This document shows positions 19,574-28,747 of a stretch of 64,000 bases of DNA, piece by piece. The stretch is from positions 248,001-312,000 of the forward strand of contig NZ_AYMU01000007.1 of assembly GCF_000633395.1 (NCBI RefSeq), written 5' to 3'. The notes beneath the pieces are model-generated. The model saw only the letters and a list, made by a program, of their open reading frames with translations. It made no database searches and was not told the DNA's origin. Both the position numbers and the translations under genes were made by a program. This DNA comes from Pseudomonas sp. PH1b (GTDB lineage Bacteria; Pseudomonadota; Gammaproteobacteria; Pseudomonadales; Pseudomonadaceae). Numbering within the stretch: the stretch's first letter is position 1; the number at the start of each line of letters is the position of its first letter.

Positions 19574-20122
19574 TTAGCGTTCGCTCAACGAGAACTGCGT
19601 CAGGCAGAAGGTGGGGATACCCATGTCCTCCAGCTTTTGCGAGCCGCCCAGTTCCGGCAGGTCGATGATCGCGGCGGCTTCGAAAATGCTTGCCCCCATG
19701 CGTCGTACCAGATTGGCGGCGGCGACCAGAGTGCCGCCGGTGGCGATCAGGTCATCGAACATCAGCACCGAGTCGCCTTCGCAGAGGCTGTCGGCATGGA
19801 CTTCGAGGAAGGCTTCGCCGTACTCGGTCTGGTAGCCTTCGGCGAGCACGTCCGCCGGAAGTTTGCCCTGCTTGCGAAACAGGATCAGCGGTTTGTTCAG
19901 TTGGTAGGCGATGATCGAGCCGATCAGGAAGCCACGGGCGTCCATGGCGCCGATATGGCTGAAGTCTTCTTCGACATAACGCTGGGCGAAACTGTCGGCC
20001 ACCAGGCGCAGGGCTCGAGGAGACTGGAACAGGGGGGTGATGTCGCGAAAGATCACGCCGGGTTTCGGAAAGTCGATCACGGGGCGGATCAGGGATTTGA
20101 TGTCGAAGGAATCGAAGGCCAT
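19574..20122 (-). CDS. apt: Adenine phosphoribosyltransferase
   Basis: Converts adenine and PRPP to AMP in purine salvage. The 182-residue protein shows the PRPP-binding loop [13 protein letters not shown] and the N-terminal [20 protein letters not shown] typical of bacterial Apt. It is followed on its own strand by no co-directional gene for more than 400 bases, and lies upstream-side to anr on the same strand with an 82-base gap. Confidence 0.96.
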   Translation of the reverse strand: MAFDSFDIKSLIRPVIDFPKPGVIFRDITPLFQSPRALRLVADSFAQRYVEEDFSHIGAMDARGFLIGSIIAYQLNKPLILFRKQGKLPADVLAEGYQTEYGEAFLEVHADSLCEGDSVLMFDDLIATGGTLVAAANLVRRMGASIFEAAAIIDLPELGGSQKLEDMGIPTFCLTQFSLSER

Positions 20123-20204
20123 CTTCAGGTGTCCTGGCGGGCAAAATATGCCGCGCCAGTATACCTGCGACCGAGCACCTTGGCTCAGTCGCGCACGTTG
20201 TGGA

Positions 20205-20939
20205 TCAGCCTTCCACCGAGCCGCCGGCCAGGGCGCAGAGCTGGATGGGGTCGAGGATGTGGACTTCCTTGCCTTCGGCGGCGATCAGCTCGTTCTGCTG
20301 GAAGCGGGTGAATACCCGGGACACGGTTTCCACCGCCAGGCCCAGGTAGTTGCCGATTTCGTTGCGCGACATGCTCAGGCGGAACTGGTTGGCCGAGAAG
20401 CCGCGGGCACGGAAGCGCGCCGAGAGATTGACCAGGAAGGTGGCAATGCGCTCGTCGGCGGTCTTCTTCGACAGCAACAGCATCATTTGCTGATCGTCGC
20501 GGATCTCGCGGCTCATGACCCGCATCAACTGGCGGCGCAGCTGTGGCAATTGCAGGGCCAGTTCGTCGAGGCGCTCGAAGGGGATCTCGCACACCGACGT
20601 GGTTTCCAGCGCCTGGGCGGAAACCGGATGGGTTTCGGTGTCCATGCCGGACAGACCCACCAACTCGCTCGGGAGATGGAAGCCAGTGATCTGCTCTTCG
20701 CCGCTGTCGCTGAGGCTGAAGGTTTTCAGGGCGCCTGAACGCACGGCGTACACCGAGTCGAAGCCGTCACCCTGACGGAACAGGAATTCGCCTTTTTTCA
20801 ATGGGCGGCCACGTTTGACGATTTCGTCCAGCGCGTCCATGTCTTCCAAATTCAACGAAAGTGGCAGGCAGAGGGGTGCCAGGCTGCAGTCCTTGCAATG
20901 GGCCTGGTTGTGAGCGCGCAGTTTAACTGGCTCGGACAT
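20205..20939 (-). CDS. anr: Anaerobic regulator Anr (Crp/Fnr family oxygen sensor)
   Basis: A 244-residue Fnr-type activator whose [4Fe-4S] cluster is held by the N-terminal C-x2-C-x5-C motif ([11 protein letters not shown], residues about 15-25) plus a central Cys in TTSVCEIP. It dimerises and binds TTGAT-N4-ATCAA when oxygen is low. The cyclic-nucleotide-type beta roll spans about 35-140, and the recognition helix includes [21 protein letters not shown] chose ATG 20939 (M-S-E-P-V-K), giving the usual family length, over an in-frame extension to 20987. Four predicted Anr boxes in this window lie upstream of hemN, ccoG and the two ccoN genes, so it probably controls its own neighbourhood. Confidence 0.96.
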   Translation of the reverse strand: MSEPVKLRAHNQAHCKDCSLAPLCLPLSLNLEDMDALDEIVKRGRPLKKGEFLFRQGDGFDSVYAVRSGALKTFSLSDSGEEQITGFHLPSELVGLSGMDTETHPVSAQALETTSVCEIPFERLDELALQLPQLRRQLMRVMSREIRDDQQMMLLLSKKTADERIATFLVNLSARFRARGFSANQFRLSMSRNEIGNYLGLAVETVSRVFTRFQQNELIAAEGKEVHILDPIQLCALAGGSVEG

Positions 20940-21092
20940 TCTAGAATCCTTGTGGGAGAACACACATAAGCCGTAAGGGTAACTCACGGGAGGAGGTTCC
21001 GGCCAGTCCGTGCCGTATTGACGGTCAGTCGTAAAGCAATCCTTTTTGGAGTCGATAGCCTGTTATCAAAAGTAACTTGGAGAGCCGCAACT

Positions 21093-21572
21093 ATGTCGTC
21101 CGTTGGCGGTATTACTAATGGCAGCAATAACTTGCAGCCACTTTCTGAATCATCGAAAAGCATTTATGACGCTGAACTAAATGATTCTCGTCTAGTTGCG
21201 GAGCCTGGTCTCGGTGAGGGCGTCAAAGTGTCGCTGTCGGGAGCGGGCCTGAAGAAGTCCTCCAGCGCCACCGGGCGTGACAGTGATATTGAGGAAAGCG
21301 GCCTTCCCGAAAATATTCAACAGATCCTCAAGATGATCAGGAAATTGCAACAACAGATTGCAGAAAAGCTGGCCCAGCTCCAGGCCGTCATGGCCGACAA
21401 GCGCCTGAGCCCTGAAGAAGCCAAGGCCAGGGTGGGTAGCCTGCAATCGGCCCTGGCGAGCCTCAACAGCGGTTTGCTGACCGCCAATGCCTCCCTGGCC
21501 AAGGCGATGAAACAAGCGGGCTTGAGCCCTGAACAGGTGATGAAGGCGGCATCGTTGGTCATGAAGTCCTAG
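21093..21572 (+). CDS. Hypothetical coiled-coil protein between anr and hemN
   Basis: A 159-residue protein I do not recognise. The first 75 residues are Ser/Gly/Asn-rich and look disordered; the second half is helical and Gln/Leu/Ala-rich (MIRKLQQQIAEKLAQLQAVM, then ASLAKAMKQAGLSPEQVMKAA), predicting a coiled coil. No signal peptide or membrane segment. GGAGAG lies 8 bases before the ATG; an in-frame extension to 21018 lacks such a site. It is divergent from anr, and its last 4 bases overlap the end of the convergent hemN. Other pseudomonads also have an unassigned gene at this place (recollection). Composition suggests a secreted or structural small protein, but nothing proves it. Confidence 0.75.
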   Translation: MSSVGGITNGSNNLQPLSESSKSIYDAELNDSRLVAEPGLGEGVKVSLSGAGLKKSSSATGRDSDIEESGLPENIQQILKMIRKLQQQIAEKLAQLQAVMADKRLSPEEAKARVGSLQSALASLNSGLLTANASLAKAMKQAGLSPEQVMKAASLVMKS

Positions 21573-22951
21573 ATCACCCGGGAAAAGCGCTGACGGTTCT
21601 GCTGGCCCAGGTAGGCATCGAACACCATGCACACCGAGCGCACCAGCAACCGTCCGGCGGGCAAGACCGTGATCATGTCGCTGCTGAGTTCGATCAGGCC
21701 ATCGTCGGCCATCTCTTCGAGTTCCGGCCAGAGTTCATTGAAGTAGCCACGAAAATCAATATTGAAGGCTTGTTCGATATCTTCGAACTTAAGACTAAAG
21801 TTGCAGATCAGTTGCTGAATAACTTCACGGCGCAGACGGTCGTCTGCATTGCACACCAAACCGCGACTAGTAGCCAGTTGTGCTCCGGCCAAGGCATTTT
21901 GATAGTGCGTCAAGTCGCTGCTGTTCTGGCAGTAAAGATCACCGATCTGACTGATGGCCGACACTCCCAATCCAATCAAGTCGCAATGACCGTGGGTGGT
22001 ATAACCCTGGAAGTTGCGTTGCAGGGTTGATTCTTCCTGGGCAATGGCCAGTTCATCATCGGGCAGGGCGAAGTGGTCCATGCCGATGTACCGATACCCG
22101 GCCGCCGTCAGCTGTTCGATGGTGCGCTGCAGCATCTGCAGCTTTTCCGCCGGAGCCGGTAGCTCACTGCCATTGATCCGCCGTTGCGGCATGAAGCGCT
22201 CGGGCAGGTGGGCATAGTTGAACACCGAGAGCCGATCCGGTTGCAGGTTGATCACTTCTTCCACGGTACGGGCGAAGTTCTCCGGGGTCTGCTTGGGCAG
22301 GCCGTAGATCAAGTCGATGTTGATCGAGCGAAACTGCAGGGTACGGGCCGCCTCGATCACTGCCCGGGTTTCATCCAGGCTTTGCAGGCGGTTGACCGCC
22401 CGCTGCACGGCCGGGTCCAGGTCCTGCAAGCCAATGCTGACCCGGTTGAAGCCCAGCTCTCGCAGCAACCCCATGGTCGACCAGTCGGCCTCCCGCGGAT
22501 CGATCTCGATGCCATAGTCGCCGGAGTCATCGTCGAGCAGGTTGAAGTGCTTGCGCAGCAGGGCCATCAACTGGCGCAGTTCATCATGGTTGAGAAAGGT
22601 CGGGGTGCCGCCGCCGAAGTGCAGTTGCTCGACGCGCTGGTTGGTGGCCAGATGGCAGGCGATCAGTTGCATCTCCTGTTCCAGGCGCTGCAGGTAGGGC
22701 AGGGCGCGGCTGCGGTCCTTGGTAATGACTTTGTTGCAGGCGCAGTAGTAGCAGATGTTGGCGCAGAACGGGATGTGCACGTACAGCGACAACGGGCGCT
22801 GGGCCTTGCGGCTGTCGCGCAGGGCATGCAGCAAGTCGAAGGCGCCGACCTGGCTGTTGAATTGCACCGCGGTCGGGTAGGAGGTGTAGCGTGGTCCCGC
22901 CAGGTCGTAACGGCGGATCAGATCTGTGTCCCAACGAATGGCGTCGAGCAT
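21569..22951 (-). CDS. hemN: Oxygen-independent coproporphyrinogen III oxidase
   Basis: A 460-residue radical-SAM enzyme that decarboxylates coproporphyrinogen III to protoporphyrinogen IX without oxygen, keeping heme synthesis running in microaerobic cells. The radical-SAM cysteines are in FCANICYYCACNK near residue 60 (CxxxCxxC), and the N-terminal RYTSYPTAVQF is the HemN-specific segment. An Anr box 65 bases upstream of the start fits control by the neighbouring Anr. Its product supplies the hemes of the cbb3 oxidases encoded alongside. Confidence 0.96.
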   Translation of the reverse strand: MLDAIRWDTDLIRRYDLAGPRYTSYPTAVQFNSQVGAFDLLHALRDSRKAQRPLSLYVHIPFCANICYYCACNKVITKDRSRALPYLQRLEQEMQLIACHLATNQRVEQLHFGGGTPTFLNHDELRQLMALLRKHFNLLDDDSGDYGIEIDPREADWSTMGLLRELGFNRVSIGLQDLDPAVQRAVNRLQSLDETRAVIEAARTLQFRSINIDLIYGLPKQTPENFARTVEEVINLQPDRLSVFNYAHLPERFMPQRRINGSELPAPAEKLQMLQRTIEQLTAAGYRYIGMDHFALPDDELAIAQEESTLQRNFQGYTTHGHCDLIGLGVSAISQIGDLYCQNSSDLTHYQNALAGAQLATSRGLVCNADDRLRREVIQQLICNFSLKFEDIEQAFNIDFRGYFNELWPELEEMADDGLIELSSDMITVLPAGRLLVRSVCMVFDAYLGQQNRQRFSRVI

Positions 22952-23015
22952 GCGGGAATTCCCCCGGATAGGCTGGCAGTGTTCGCGAGTCTAGGAGGTT
23001 AGGGCCGCGGCCATC

Positions 23016-23029
23016 TTGACTTGTATCAA
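23016..23029 (-). promoter_or_regulatory. Anr/Fnr box upstream of hemN
   Basis: TTGACTTGTATCAA matches TTGAT-N4-ATCAA at 9 of 10 positions and is centred about 71 bases before the hemN start codon, so a class-II promoter site is plausible. Confidence 0.75.
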
Positions 23030-23099
23030 GGGTGTTCGGGAGCCGCTGGGGTAGTGCCGACAGGGTGTACAGGCCCTCTGGCCGGGCACTTGCCCGGTC

Positions 23100-23783
23100 T
23101 CAGTGGCCCATCAGCCAATGCTGGTGAGGGCCGGGCAGGGTCCAGATTCCGAACAGCATGACCAGCAGGCCGCCGGCCATGCGCACGCTACGGCGACGCA
23201 GCAGGGCGGTGACCCGCTCCGCCGCGAGGCCGGTGGCCAACAGCACCGGCCAGGTGCCCAGGCCGAAGGCCAGCATCAGCAAGGCGCTGTCCAGGGCATT
23301 ACCCTGGCTCGCCGACCACAGCAGGGTGCTGTACACCAGCCCGCAAGGCAGCCAGCCCCAGAGTGCGCCCAGGAGCAGAGCGCGGGGCAGGCTGGAGACC
23401 GGCAGCAGGCGGTTGGCGACGGGCTGGATATGCCGCCACAGGCCTTTGCCAAGGCCTTCGATACGGGTCAGGCCGCTCCACCAGCCGGCCAGGTACAAGC
23501 CCATGGCAATCAGCAGCAGGCCCGCAATTACCCGCATGAACAGTGCCATCGGGCTGCTGGCCACTGCCCAGCCGGCGAGACCCAGCAGCAGTCCGGCCAG
23601 GGCGTAGCTGAGAATGCGGCCCAGGTTATAGGCCAGTAGCAGGCGAAAGCGCCGACTGCGCTGTTCCTGGGGGATTGCCAGGGTCAGGGCGCCCATCAAC
23701 CCGCCGCACATGCCCAGGCAATGACCGCCGCCCAACAGACCGAGAATCACTGCGGAAACTAGCAGAGGTGCCAGCTCAAGCAT
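23100..23783 (-). CDS. Sulfite exporter TauE/SafE (UreH-type) membrane protein of the cco maturation cluster
   Basis: A 227-residue polytopic membrane protein with six or so helices. The N-terminal helix carries GGHCLGMCGGLMG, a His/Cys/Met pattern typical of UreH-like members found beside ccoS and ccoI and thought to take part in copper handling for cbb3 oxidase. A second conserved block is LWGWLPCGLVYSTLLW. Its start overlaps the end of ccoS by 8 bases, so the genes are translationally coupled. The exact transported species is not known. Confidence 0.88.
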   Translation of the reverse strand: MLELAPLLVSAVILGLLGGGHCLGMCGGLMGALTLAIPQEQRSRRFRLLLAYNLGRILSYALAGLLLGLAGWAVASSPMALFMRVIAGLLLIAMGLYLAGWWSGLTRIEGLGKGLWRHIQPVANRLLPVSSLPRALLLGALWGWLPCGLVYSTLLWSASQGNALDSALLMLAFGLGTWPVLLATGLAAERVTALLRRRSVRMAGGLLVMLFGIWTLPGPHQHWLMGH

Positions 23784-24006
23784 GGGGCGGTTCCTGTTTC
23801 TCGGCGGGGGCGGTGTCTTGGGCAGCCTGGCCTTTGACCTCGTCTACGGCCGCGGTGTGGCTTGGGTCCTGATCGTCGAACAGGATGCTGTGGGCCGGAC
23901 CGTCAAGGTCGTCGTACTGGCCGCTGTCGACGGCCCAGAAGAAGATGTAGATGGCGATGGCCACGATCAGCAGTGCGGCCGGGATCATCACATAAAGAGC
24001 AGGCAT
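23776..24006 (-). CDS. ccoS: cbb3 oxidase assembly protein CcoS
   Basis: A 76-residue single-span membrane protein: helix at residues about 6-25 (MIPAALLIVAIAIYIFFWAV) followed by the CcoS-specific DSGQYDDLDGPAHSIL motif. In Rhodobacter, CcoS is needed for cofactor insertion into cbb3 oxidase. The tail after residue 50 is acidic and Ala/Pro-rich and varies in the family. It lies between ccoI (21-base gap) and the TauE-like gene (8-base overlap). Confidence 0.93.
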   Translation of the reverse strand: MPALYVMIPAALLIVAIAIYIFFWAVDSGQYDDLDGPAHSILFDDQDPSHTAAVDEVKGQAAQDTAPAEKQEPPHA

Positions 24007-24027
24007 CTTGACTCCAGGCCCGGCGGC

Positions 24028-26478
24028 TCAGGCCGGCAGCGGGCGGGTTTCGGGGGCGGCGGCACTGTCGGCCTGCCGCGGCATGCGGGTCAGGCGCAGG
24101 GCATTGAGCACCACGGTCAGGGAACTGATGGACATGCCGACCGCCGCCCATACGGGGGTAATCCAGCCGAGGGCGGCGAACGGCAGCATCAGGCCATTGT
24201 ACAGTCCCGCCCAGAGCAGGTTCTCGATGATGACCCGGCGTGTCCGGCGGGCCAGGCTGAAGGCTTGCACCAGGGCGTCCAGTCGGTTGGACAGCAGCAC
24301 CGCATCGGCGCTGGTCTTCGCCAGGTCGGTGGCCGAGCCCATGGCCACGCTGATATCGGCGGCGGCCAGTACGGGCACGTCGTTGACCCCGTCGCCCAGC
24401 ATCAGCACTTTGCGGCCTTGCTGGTGCAACTGTTGCAGCACTTGCAGCTTGTCGTCCGGGCGCAGGCCACCACGGGCCTCGTCGATCTGCAGTTCAGCGG
24501 CCACGCTGGCGACCATCGGCGAGCTATCCCCGGAGAGCAGCAGAGTGTGCCAGCCGCGAGCCTTGCAGGCAGCCAGCAGTGCGGGAGCGTCACTGCGCAG
24601 GCGATCGTCGAGAACCAGCCAGGCGAGGGCACCCTGGGTATCGCCGAGCAGCAGCCATTGGCCGTGTTCGTCGGGCATCTGCGGCACCTTGCAGCCACTG
24701 AGCGCGCAGACGAAAGCCGGTTGGCCGATACGCAGGCGCTGGGTTCCCACCAGGCCTTCCAGGCCGAGCCCGGGGCTGCTGGTAACCTCTTCTGCGGCGA
24801 CGGGGGCGCGGCCGAAAGCCCGGGCGATGGGGTGTTCCGAGCGATTTTCCAGAGCCGCGGCCAGGCTCAGGCAGGCGTCGCTGGACAGGCTCCCCAGTGG
24901 TCGGATGGCGCGCAGCGCCAACCGGCCTTCGGTGAGGGTGCCGGTCTTGTCGAAAATCACCGTGTCGATCTGATTCAGCCCTTCCAGCACATGGCCGCGG
25001 GTCAGCAACAGGCCAAGTTTGTGCAGCGTGCCGGTGGCGGCGGTGAGGGCCGTCGGGGTTGCCAGTGACAGGGCGCAAGGGCAGGTGGCTACGAGCATTG
25101 CCAAAACGATCCAGAACGCCCGGGAGGCGTCCAGTTGCCACCACAGCAGGCCGATGGCGGCAGCCGCGATCAAGGAAAACAGCAGGAACCACTGGGCAGC
25201 ACGATCGGCGACTTCCGCCAGCCGGGGCTTTTCCGCCTGGGCCCGGTCCAGCAGGCGCACGATGGCCGATAGCCGGGTGTCCTGGCCCAGGGCCTGGACC
25301 TCCACCGTCAGCGCACCTTCGACGTTCAGGGTGCCGGCGGTGACCGAGTCGCCCTGGCCGCGGGCTTGTGGCAGGTACTCACCGGTGAGCAGGGATTCGT
25401 CGATGCTGGATTGGCCGTCAAGGATCCTGCCGTCTGCCGGCAGCACCGCGCCGGGATGCACCAGCACCTTATCCCCCAGGCGCAGTTCACTGAGCAGGAT
25501 GCGCTGGCTTTGGCCGTCTTCGTCCAGGCGCAGGCAGGAAGCCGGTAGCAGGTTGACCAGTTGCGCCGTGGCGGCCGCCGTGCGCTCCCGGGCCCGGCGC
25601 TCCAGGTAGCGACCGGTCAAGAGGAACAGGGCGAACATGCCCACCGCATCGAAGTACAGCTCGCCAACCCCGCTGATGGAGGTCCAGATGCCTGCCAGGT
25701 ACGCCCCGCCAATGGCCAGGGAGACCGAGACATCCATGGTCAGGTGTCGGGTACGCAAATCACGCATGGCGCCCTTGAAAAAGGGCGCGCAGCTGTAGAA
25801 GACAATGGGGGTGGTGAGAAACAGCGCGACCCAGCGCAGGATGGTGTGCAGCTCAGGGCTGAGGTCGATGTTGAATTCCGGCCAGGTGGCCATGGTCGCC
25901 ATCATTGCCTGGAACCACAGCAAGCCGGCGACCCCGAGTTGTCGCAGGGCCAGGCGGTTCTCGCTGGCCAGCTGTTCAGAGGCGCGGTCCGGTTGATAGG
26001 GGTGGGCGGCGTAGCCGATGTGCCGCAGCTCGCTGAGCACCTGGCTCAAAGGCAACTGGCTGTCGGCCCAGCGCACATGCAAGCGGTGGTTGGACAGGTT
26101 CAGGCGGGCCTCGGCCACCGCCGGCAAGCTGCGCAGGTGTTTTTCGATCAGCCAGCCACAGGCGGCGCAACTGATACCTTCCATGAGCAGGGTGGTTTCC
26201 GCGAGCTCGCCTTCATGGCGGACGAAGGGCTGCTGTACATCGGGGCGATCGTACAGCGCCAGTTCGTCCACCAGTTGCACGGGCAGGGCGCCGGGGTTGG
26301 CCGAGGCTTCGCTGCGATGGCTGTAGTAATGCTCCAGGCCGCCGGCGACTATCGCCTCGGCTACCGCCTGGCAGCCCGGGCAGCAGAATTCTCGGGGTTC
26401 GCCGAGCACGACGGCGGTGAACCGGCGACCGGCGGGAACCGGCAGGGCACAGTGGTAGCAAGGCAGTGGCGTGGTCAT
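24028..26478 (-). CDS. ccoI: Copper-translocating P-type ATPase CcoI
   Basis: An 816-residue P1B-type ATPase that moves copper out of the cytoplasm for assembly of the CuB site of cbb3 oxidase. In order: an N-terminal Cys-rich extension (CYHCALP ... CCPGCQAVAEAIV), a heavy-metal-associated domain with SCAACGW, eight membrane helices with the CPC metal site (TCPCALSLATP), the phosphorylation motif DKTGTLTEG and the hinge GDGVNDVPVL. The N-terminal Cys-rich region marks the FixI/CcoI subgroup rather than CopA. It is followed closely by ccoS and preceded by ccoH. Confidence 0.95.
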   Translation of the reverse strand: MTTPLPCYHCALPVPAGRRFTAVVLGEPREFCCPGCQAVAEAIVAGGLEHYYSHRSEASANPGALPVQLVDELALYDRPDVQQPFVRHEGELAETTLLMEGISCAACGWLIEKHLRSLPAVAEARLNLSNHRLHVRWADSQLPLSQVLSELRHIGYAAHPYQPDRASEQLASENRLALRQLGVAGLLWFQAMMATMATWPEFNIDLSPELHTILRWVALFLTTPIVFYSCAPFFKGAMRDLRTRHLTMDVSVSLAIGGAYLAGIWTSISGVGELYFDAVGMFALFLLTGRYLERRARERTAAATAQLVNLLPASCLRLDEDGQSQRILLSELRLGDKVLVHPGAVLPADGRILDGQSSIDESLLTGEYLPQARGQGDSVTAGTLNVEGALTVEVQALGQDTRLSAIVRLLDRAQAEKPRLAEVADRAAQWFLLFSLIAAAAIGLLWWQLDASRAFWIVLAMLVATCPCALSLATPTALTAATGTLHKLGLLLTRGHVLEGLNQIDTVIFDKTGTLTEGRLALRAIRPLGSLSSDACLSLAAALENRSEHPIARAFGRAPVAAEEVTSSPGLGLEGLVGTQRLRIGQPAFVCALSGCKVPQMPDEHGQWLLLGDTQGALAWLVLDDRLRSDAPALLAACKARGWHTLLLSGDSSPMVASVAAELQIDEARGGLRPDDKLQVLQQLHQQGRKVLMLGDGVNDVPVLAAADISVAMGSATDLAKTSADAVLLSNRLDALVQAFSLARRTRRVIIENLLWAGLYNGLMLPFAALGWITPVWAAVGMSISSLTVVLNALRLTRMPRQADSAAAPETRPLPA

Positions 26479-26578
26479 CGGCGGTCTTTGTGGTCGGGGA
26501 AAAACTCAACGCCGGCCCGTCGGCTTCCATCCCGGCAAGGGAGCAAGCGGCGGGCCGGCGATGTACGACAGGTGTTGA

Positions 26579-27121
26579 TCAGTTCAGGTCTTCCGCGCCT
26601 TGCAGCGGCTCGTCGCCCAGTAGCAGGTCCTTGTCGTGGCTGACTTGTTCTTCTTCGAACATGCGCCAGGTCTTGTCGCCTTCGACTCCCAGCAGTTCGA
26701 CGAAGCGCCGGCCCTCGACTTGATCGGTCAACTGGCCAATGTAGCGGCCTTGTTCGGTTTCGCTGCGGGCCAGGCTGATCTTGCGGTCCTTCTCCGGCTG
26801 GGTCGGCGAGATCAGGTTCAGTTCCAGGGTCTTGGGCTGGCTGTCACCGCTCAGGCGCAACTCGACTTCGCCAGTCAACTCATCGAGGTGCACGCTGGCG
26901 CGCATTTTCAGGGTCTGGGCCAGCAGCTCGCGGTCCAGGGAGCGGTTGATGCCCTTGCCGGCCTCGTAGTAGTTGTCGTTGACCAGGTTGTCCGGGTTGT
27001 TCACGGCAATGGTCACCATGGACAGCGTCAGGGTCACCGAGCAGGCGAGGATGCCGATGATGATCCAGGGCCAGAGGTGCTTGTACCAGGGGCTGGAGGA
27101 GATGGCTGTGGGCATGTTCAC
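26579..27121 (-). CDS. ccoH: cbb3 oxidase assembly protein CcoH (FixH family)
   Basis: A 180-residue protein with one N-terminal membrane helix (WIIIGILACSVTLTLSMVTI, residues about 18-38) followed by the FixH signature NPDNLVNDNYYEAGKGINR and a periplasmic beta-rich domain. CcoH associates with the oxidase subunits during assembly. It starts 6 bases after the ccoG stop, indicating one transcript. About 100 bases separate it from ccoI. Confidence 0.94.
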   Translation of the reverse strand: MNMPTAISSSPWYKHLWPWIIIGILACSVTLTLSMVTIAVNNPDNLVNDNYYEAGKGINRSLDRELLAQTLKMRASVHLDELTGEVELRLSGDSQPKTLELNLISPTQPEKDRKISLARSETEQGRYIGQLTDQVEGRRFVELLGVEGDKTWRMFEEEQVSHDKDLLLGDEPLQGAEDLN

Positions 27122-27127
27122 TTCTCT

Positions 27128-28546
27128 TTAACGAATTTGTGGGCCGATGAACCGGCTCTTGGCTTCAACGTGGACGCTGTCATCGTCGGCATCCTTGAGG
27201 ATGAACTTCACCTCGTTGGTGGACGACGGCAGTTGTTCCGGAGCGATCGACAGTTCCACCGGCATGCTGACGATATCGCCGGCGACCACGTGGATCTCGC
27301 GCTTGCCCTGCAGCTTCAAGTCCGGCAGGCCCGCAGCATCGAGCACGTAGGTGTGATCGCGCTGGTCCTTGTTCATGATCTTCAGACTGTAGACGTTCTC
27401 GATCCGGCCCTCGGCGTTCTCGCGGTACAGCACGCGGTCCTTGCTGACGTCGAAGCCCACCAGCGAGCGCATGAAGAACGCGGTGACCAGCAGGCTGATC
27501 ATGGCCAGCAGCACCAGGGCATAGCCGATCAGGCGTGGACGCAGTTTATGGGTTTTCTGTCCGGACAGGTTGTGTTCGGTGGTGTAGCTGATGAGGCCGC
27601 GAGGGTAATCCATCTTGTCCATGATGCTGTCGCAGGCGTCGATGCAGGCGGCGCAGCCAATGCACTCGATCTGCAGGCCGTCGCGGATGTCGATGCCGGT
27701 GGGGCAGACCTGGACGCACATGGTGCAGTCGATGCAGTCGCCCAGGCCCTGGGCCTTGTAGTCGGCGCCTTTCTTGCGCGGGCCGCGGATTTCCCCGCGC
27801 CGCGGATCGTAGGAGACGATCAGGGTGTCCTTGTCGAACATCACGCTCTGGAAGCGCGCATAGGGGCACATGTAGATGCACACCTGTTCGCGCAGCCAGC
27901 CGGCGTTGCCGTAGGTGGCCAGGGTGAAGAAACCCACCCAGAAGTACGACCAGCCATCGGCCTGGCCGGTGAAGAAGTCGATCACCAGCTCGCGGATCGG
28001 CGAGAAGTAGCCGACGAAGGTCATGCCGGTGACGAAGCCGATCGCCAGCCAGAGGCTGTGCTTGCTGAGTTTACGCAGGAACTTGTTGGCGCTCATGGGC
28101 GCCTTGTCCAGCTTGATGCGCTGGTTGCGGTCGCCTTCGGTGACCTTTTCGCACCACATGAAGATCCAGGTCCAGACGCTCTGCGGGCAGGTGTAGCCGC
28201 ACCAGACACGACCGGCATAGACGGTGATGAAGAACAGGCCAAAGGCGGCGATGATCAGCAGGCCGGACAGCAGGATGAAATCCTGGGGCCAGAAGGTGGC
28301 GCCGAAGATGAAGAACTTGCGCTCCGGCAGGTTCCACCAGACGGCCTGGTGGCCACCCCAGTTGAGCCAGACGGTGCCGAAGTACAGGAGGAACAGGCCG
28401 GCGCCGCCGAGCATGCGCAGGTTGCGAAACAGGCCAGTGAAGGCGCGGGTGTAGATTTTTTCCCTGGGGGCGTAGAGGTCGACGCTGTTATTCGCGTTTT
28501 TGGCAGGCGGGGTAATGTTTTGTACAGGAATCTGATTGCTCATCAT
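27128..28546 (-). CDS. ccoG: Cytochrome c oxidase accessory protein CcoG (4Fe-4S ferredoxin)
   Basis: A 472-residue membrane-bound iron-sulfur protein. CcoG homologues act as Cu(II) reductases supplying Cu(I) for cbb3 assembly. Visible are several membrane helices in the first 220 residues, then two 4Fe-4S motifs (CIDCTMCVQVCP and CIGCAACIDACD, about residues 270-315), and a C-terminal periplasmic Ig-like domain. An additional CGYTCPQ motif occurs near residue 115. Start is ATG-ATG; the second Met is equally possible. The 200 bases upstream contain an Anr box and a GCGAC-N5-GTCGC palindrome. Confidence 0.96.
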   Translation of the reverse strand: MMSNQIPVQNITPPAKNANNSVDLYAPREKIYTRAFTGLFRNLRMLGGAGLFLLYFGTVWLNWGGHQAVWWNLPERKFFIFGATFWPQDFILLSGLLIIAAFGLFFITVYAGRVWCGYTCPQSVWTWIFMWCEKVTEGDRNQRIKLDKAPMSANKFLRKLSKHSLWLAIGFVTGMTFVGYFSPIRELVIDFFTGQADGWSYFWVGFFTLATYGNAGWLREQVCIYMCPYARFQSVMFDKDTLIVSYDPRRGEIRGPRKKGADYKAQGLGDCIDCTMCVQVCPTGIDIRDGLQIECIGCAACIDACDSIMDKMDYPRGLISYTTEHNLSGQKTHKLRPRLIGYALVLLAMISLLVTAFFMRSLVGFDVSKDRVLYRENAEGRIENVYSLKIMNKDQRDHTYVLDAAGLPDLKLQGKREIHVVAGDIVSMPVELSIAPEQLPSSTNEVKFILKDADDDSVHVEAKSRFIGPQIR

Positions 28547-28652
28547 TGCATCCCACGGCAGTGGAAAAATGCCTCGGTCAGTACGTGCCGACCGCGGTCA
28601 AAAGGGGTGTTGCAGTGGCGCAATGATACGCCTGTAGCTCTAGCGCAAGGGT

Positions 28653-28667
28653 GCGACCTTTGGTCGC
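28653..28667. promoter_or_regulatory. GCGAC-N5-GTCGC inverted repeat upstream of ccoG
   Basis: Perfect 5-bp arms with a 5-base spacer (CTTTG), inside a GGGTGCGAC...GGTCGC context that recurs at 33209-33223. The pattern resembles sites of RegA/PrrA/RoxR-type redox response regulators, which activate terminal oxidase genes in proteobacteria. Binding is inferred. Confidence 0.45.
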
Positions 28668-28693
28668 GTTGGGGGAAATCAACCGATGGTGTA

Positions 28694-28707
28694 ATGACTT
28701 GAATCAA
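28694..28707 (-). promoter_or_regulatory. Anr/Fnr box upstream of ccoG
   Basis: Read on the minus strand, TTGATTCAAGTCAT matches TTGAT-N4-ATCAA at 8 of 10 positions. It is centred about 154 bases before the ccoG start, giving a long leader if used from the class-II position. Confidence 0.55.
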
Positions 28708-28747
28708 TTGACTTGTGAATTATGGACCGTTTTGCACTTCCTACCGT

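Noticed and set aside
26636..28702. 688-codon plus-strand frame opposite ccoH and ccoG
   Set aside because: Antisense to two recognised genes; no recognisable domain.
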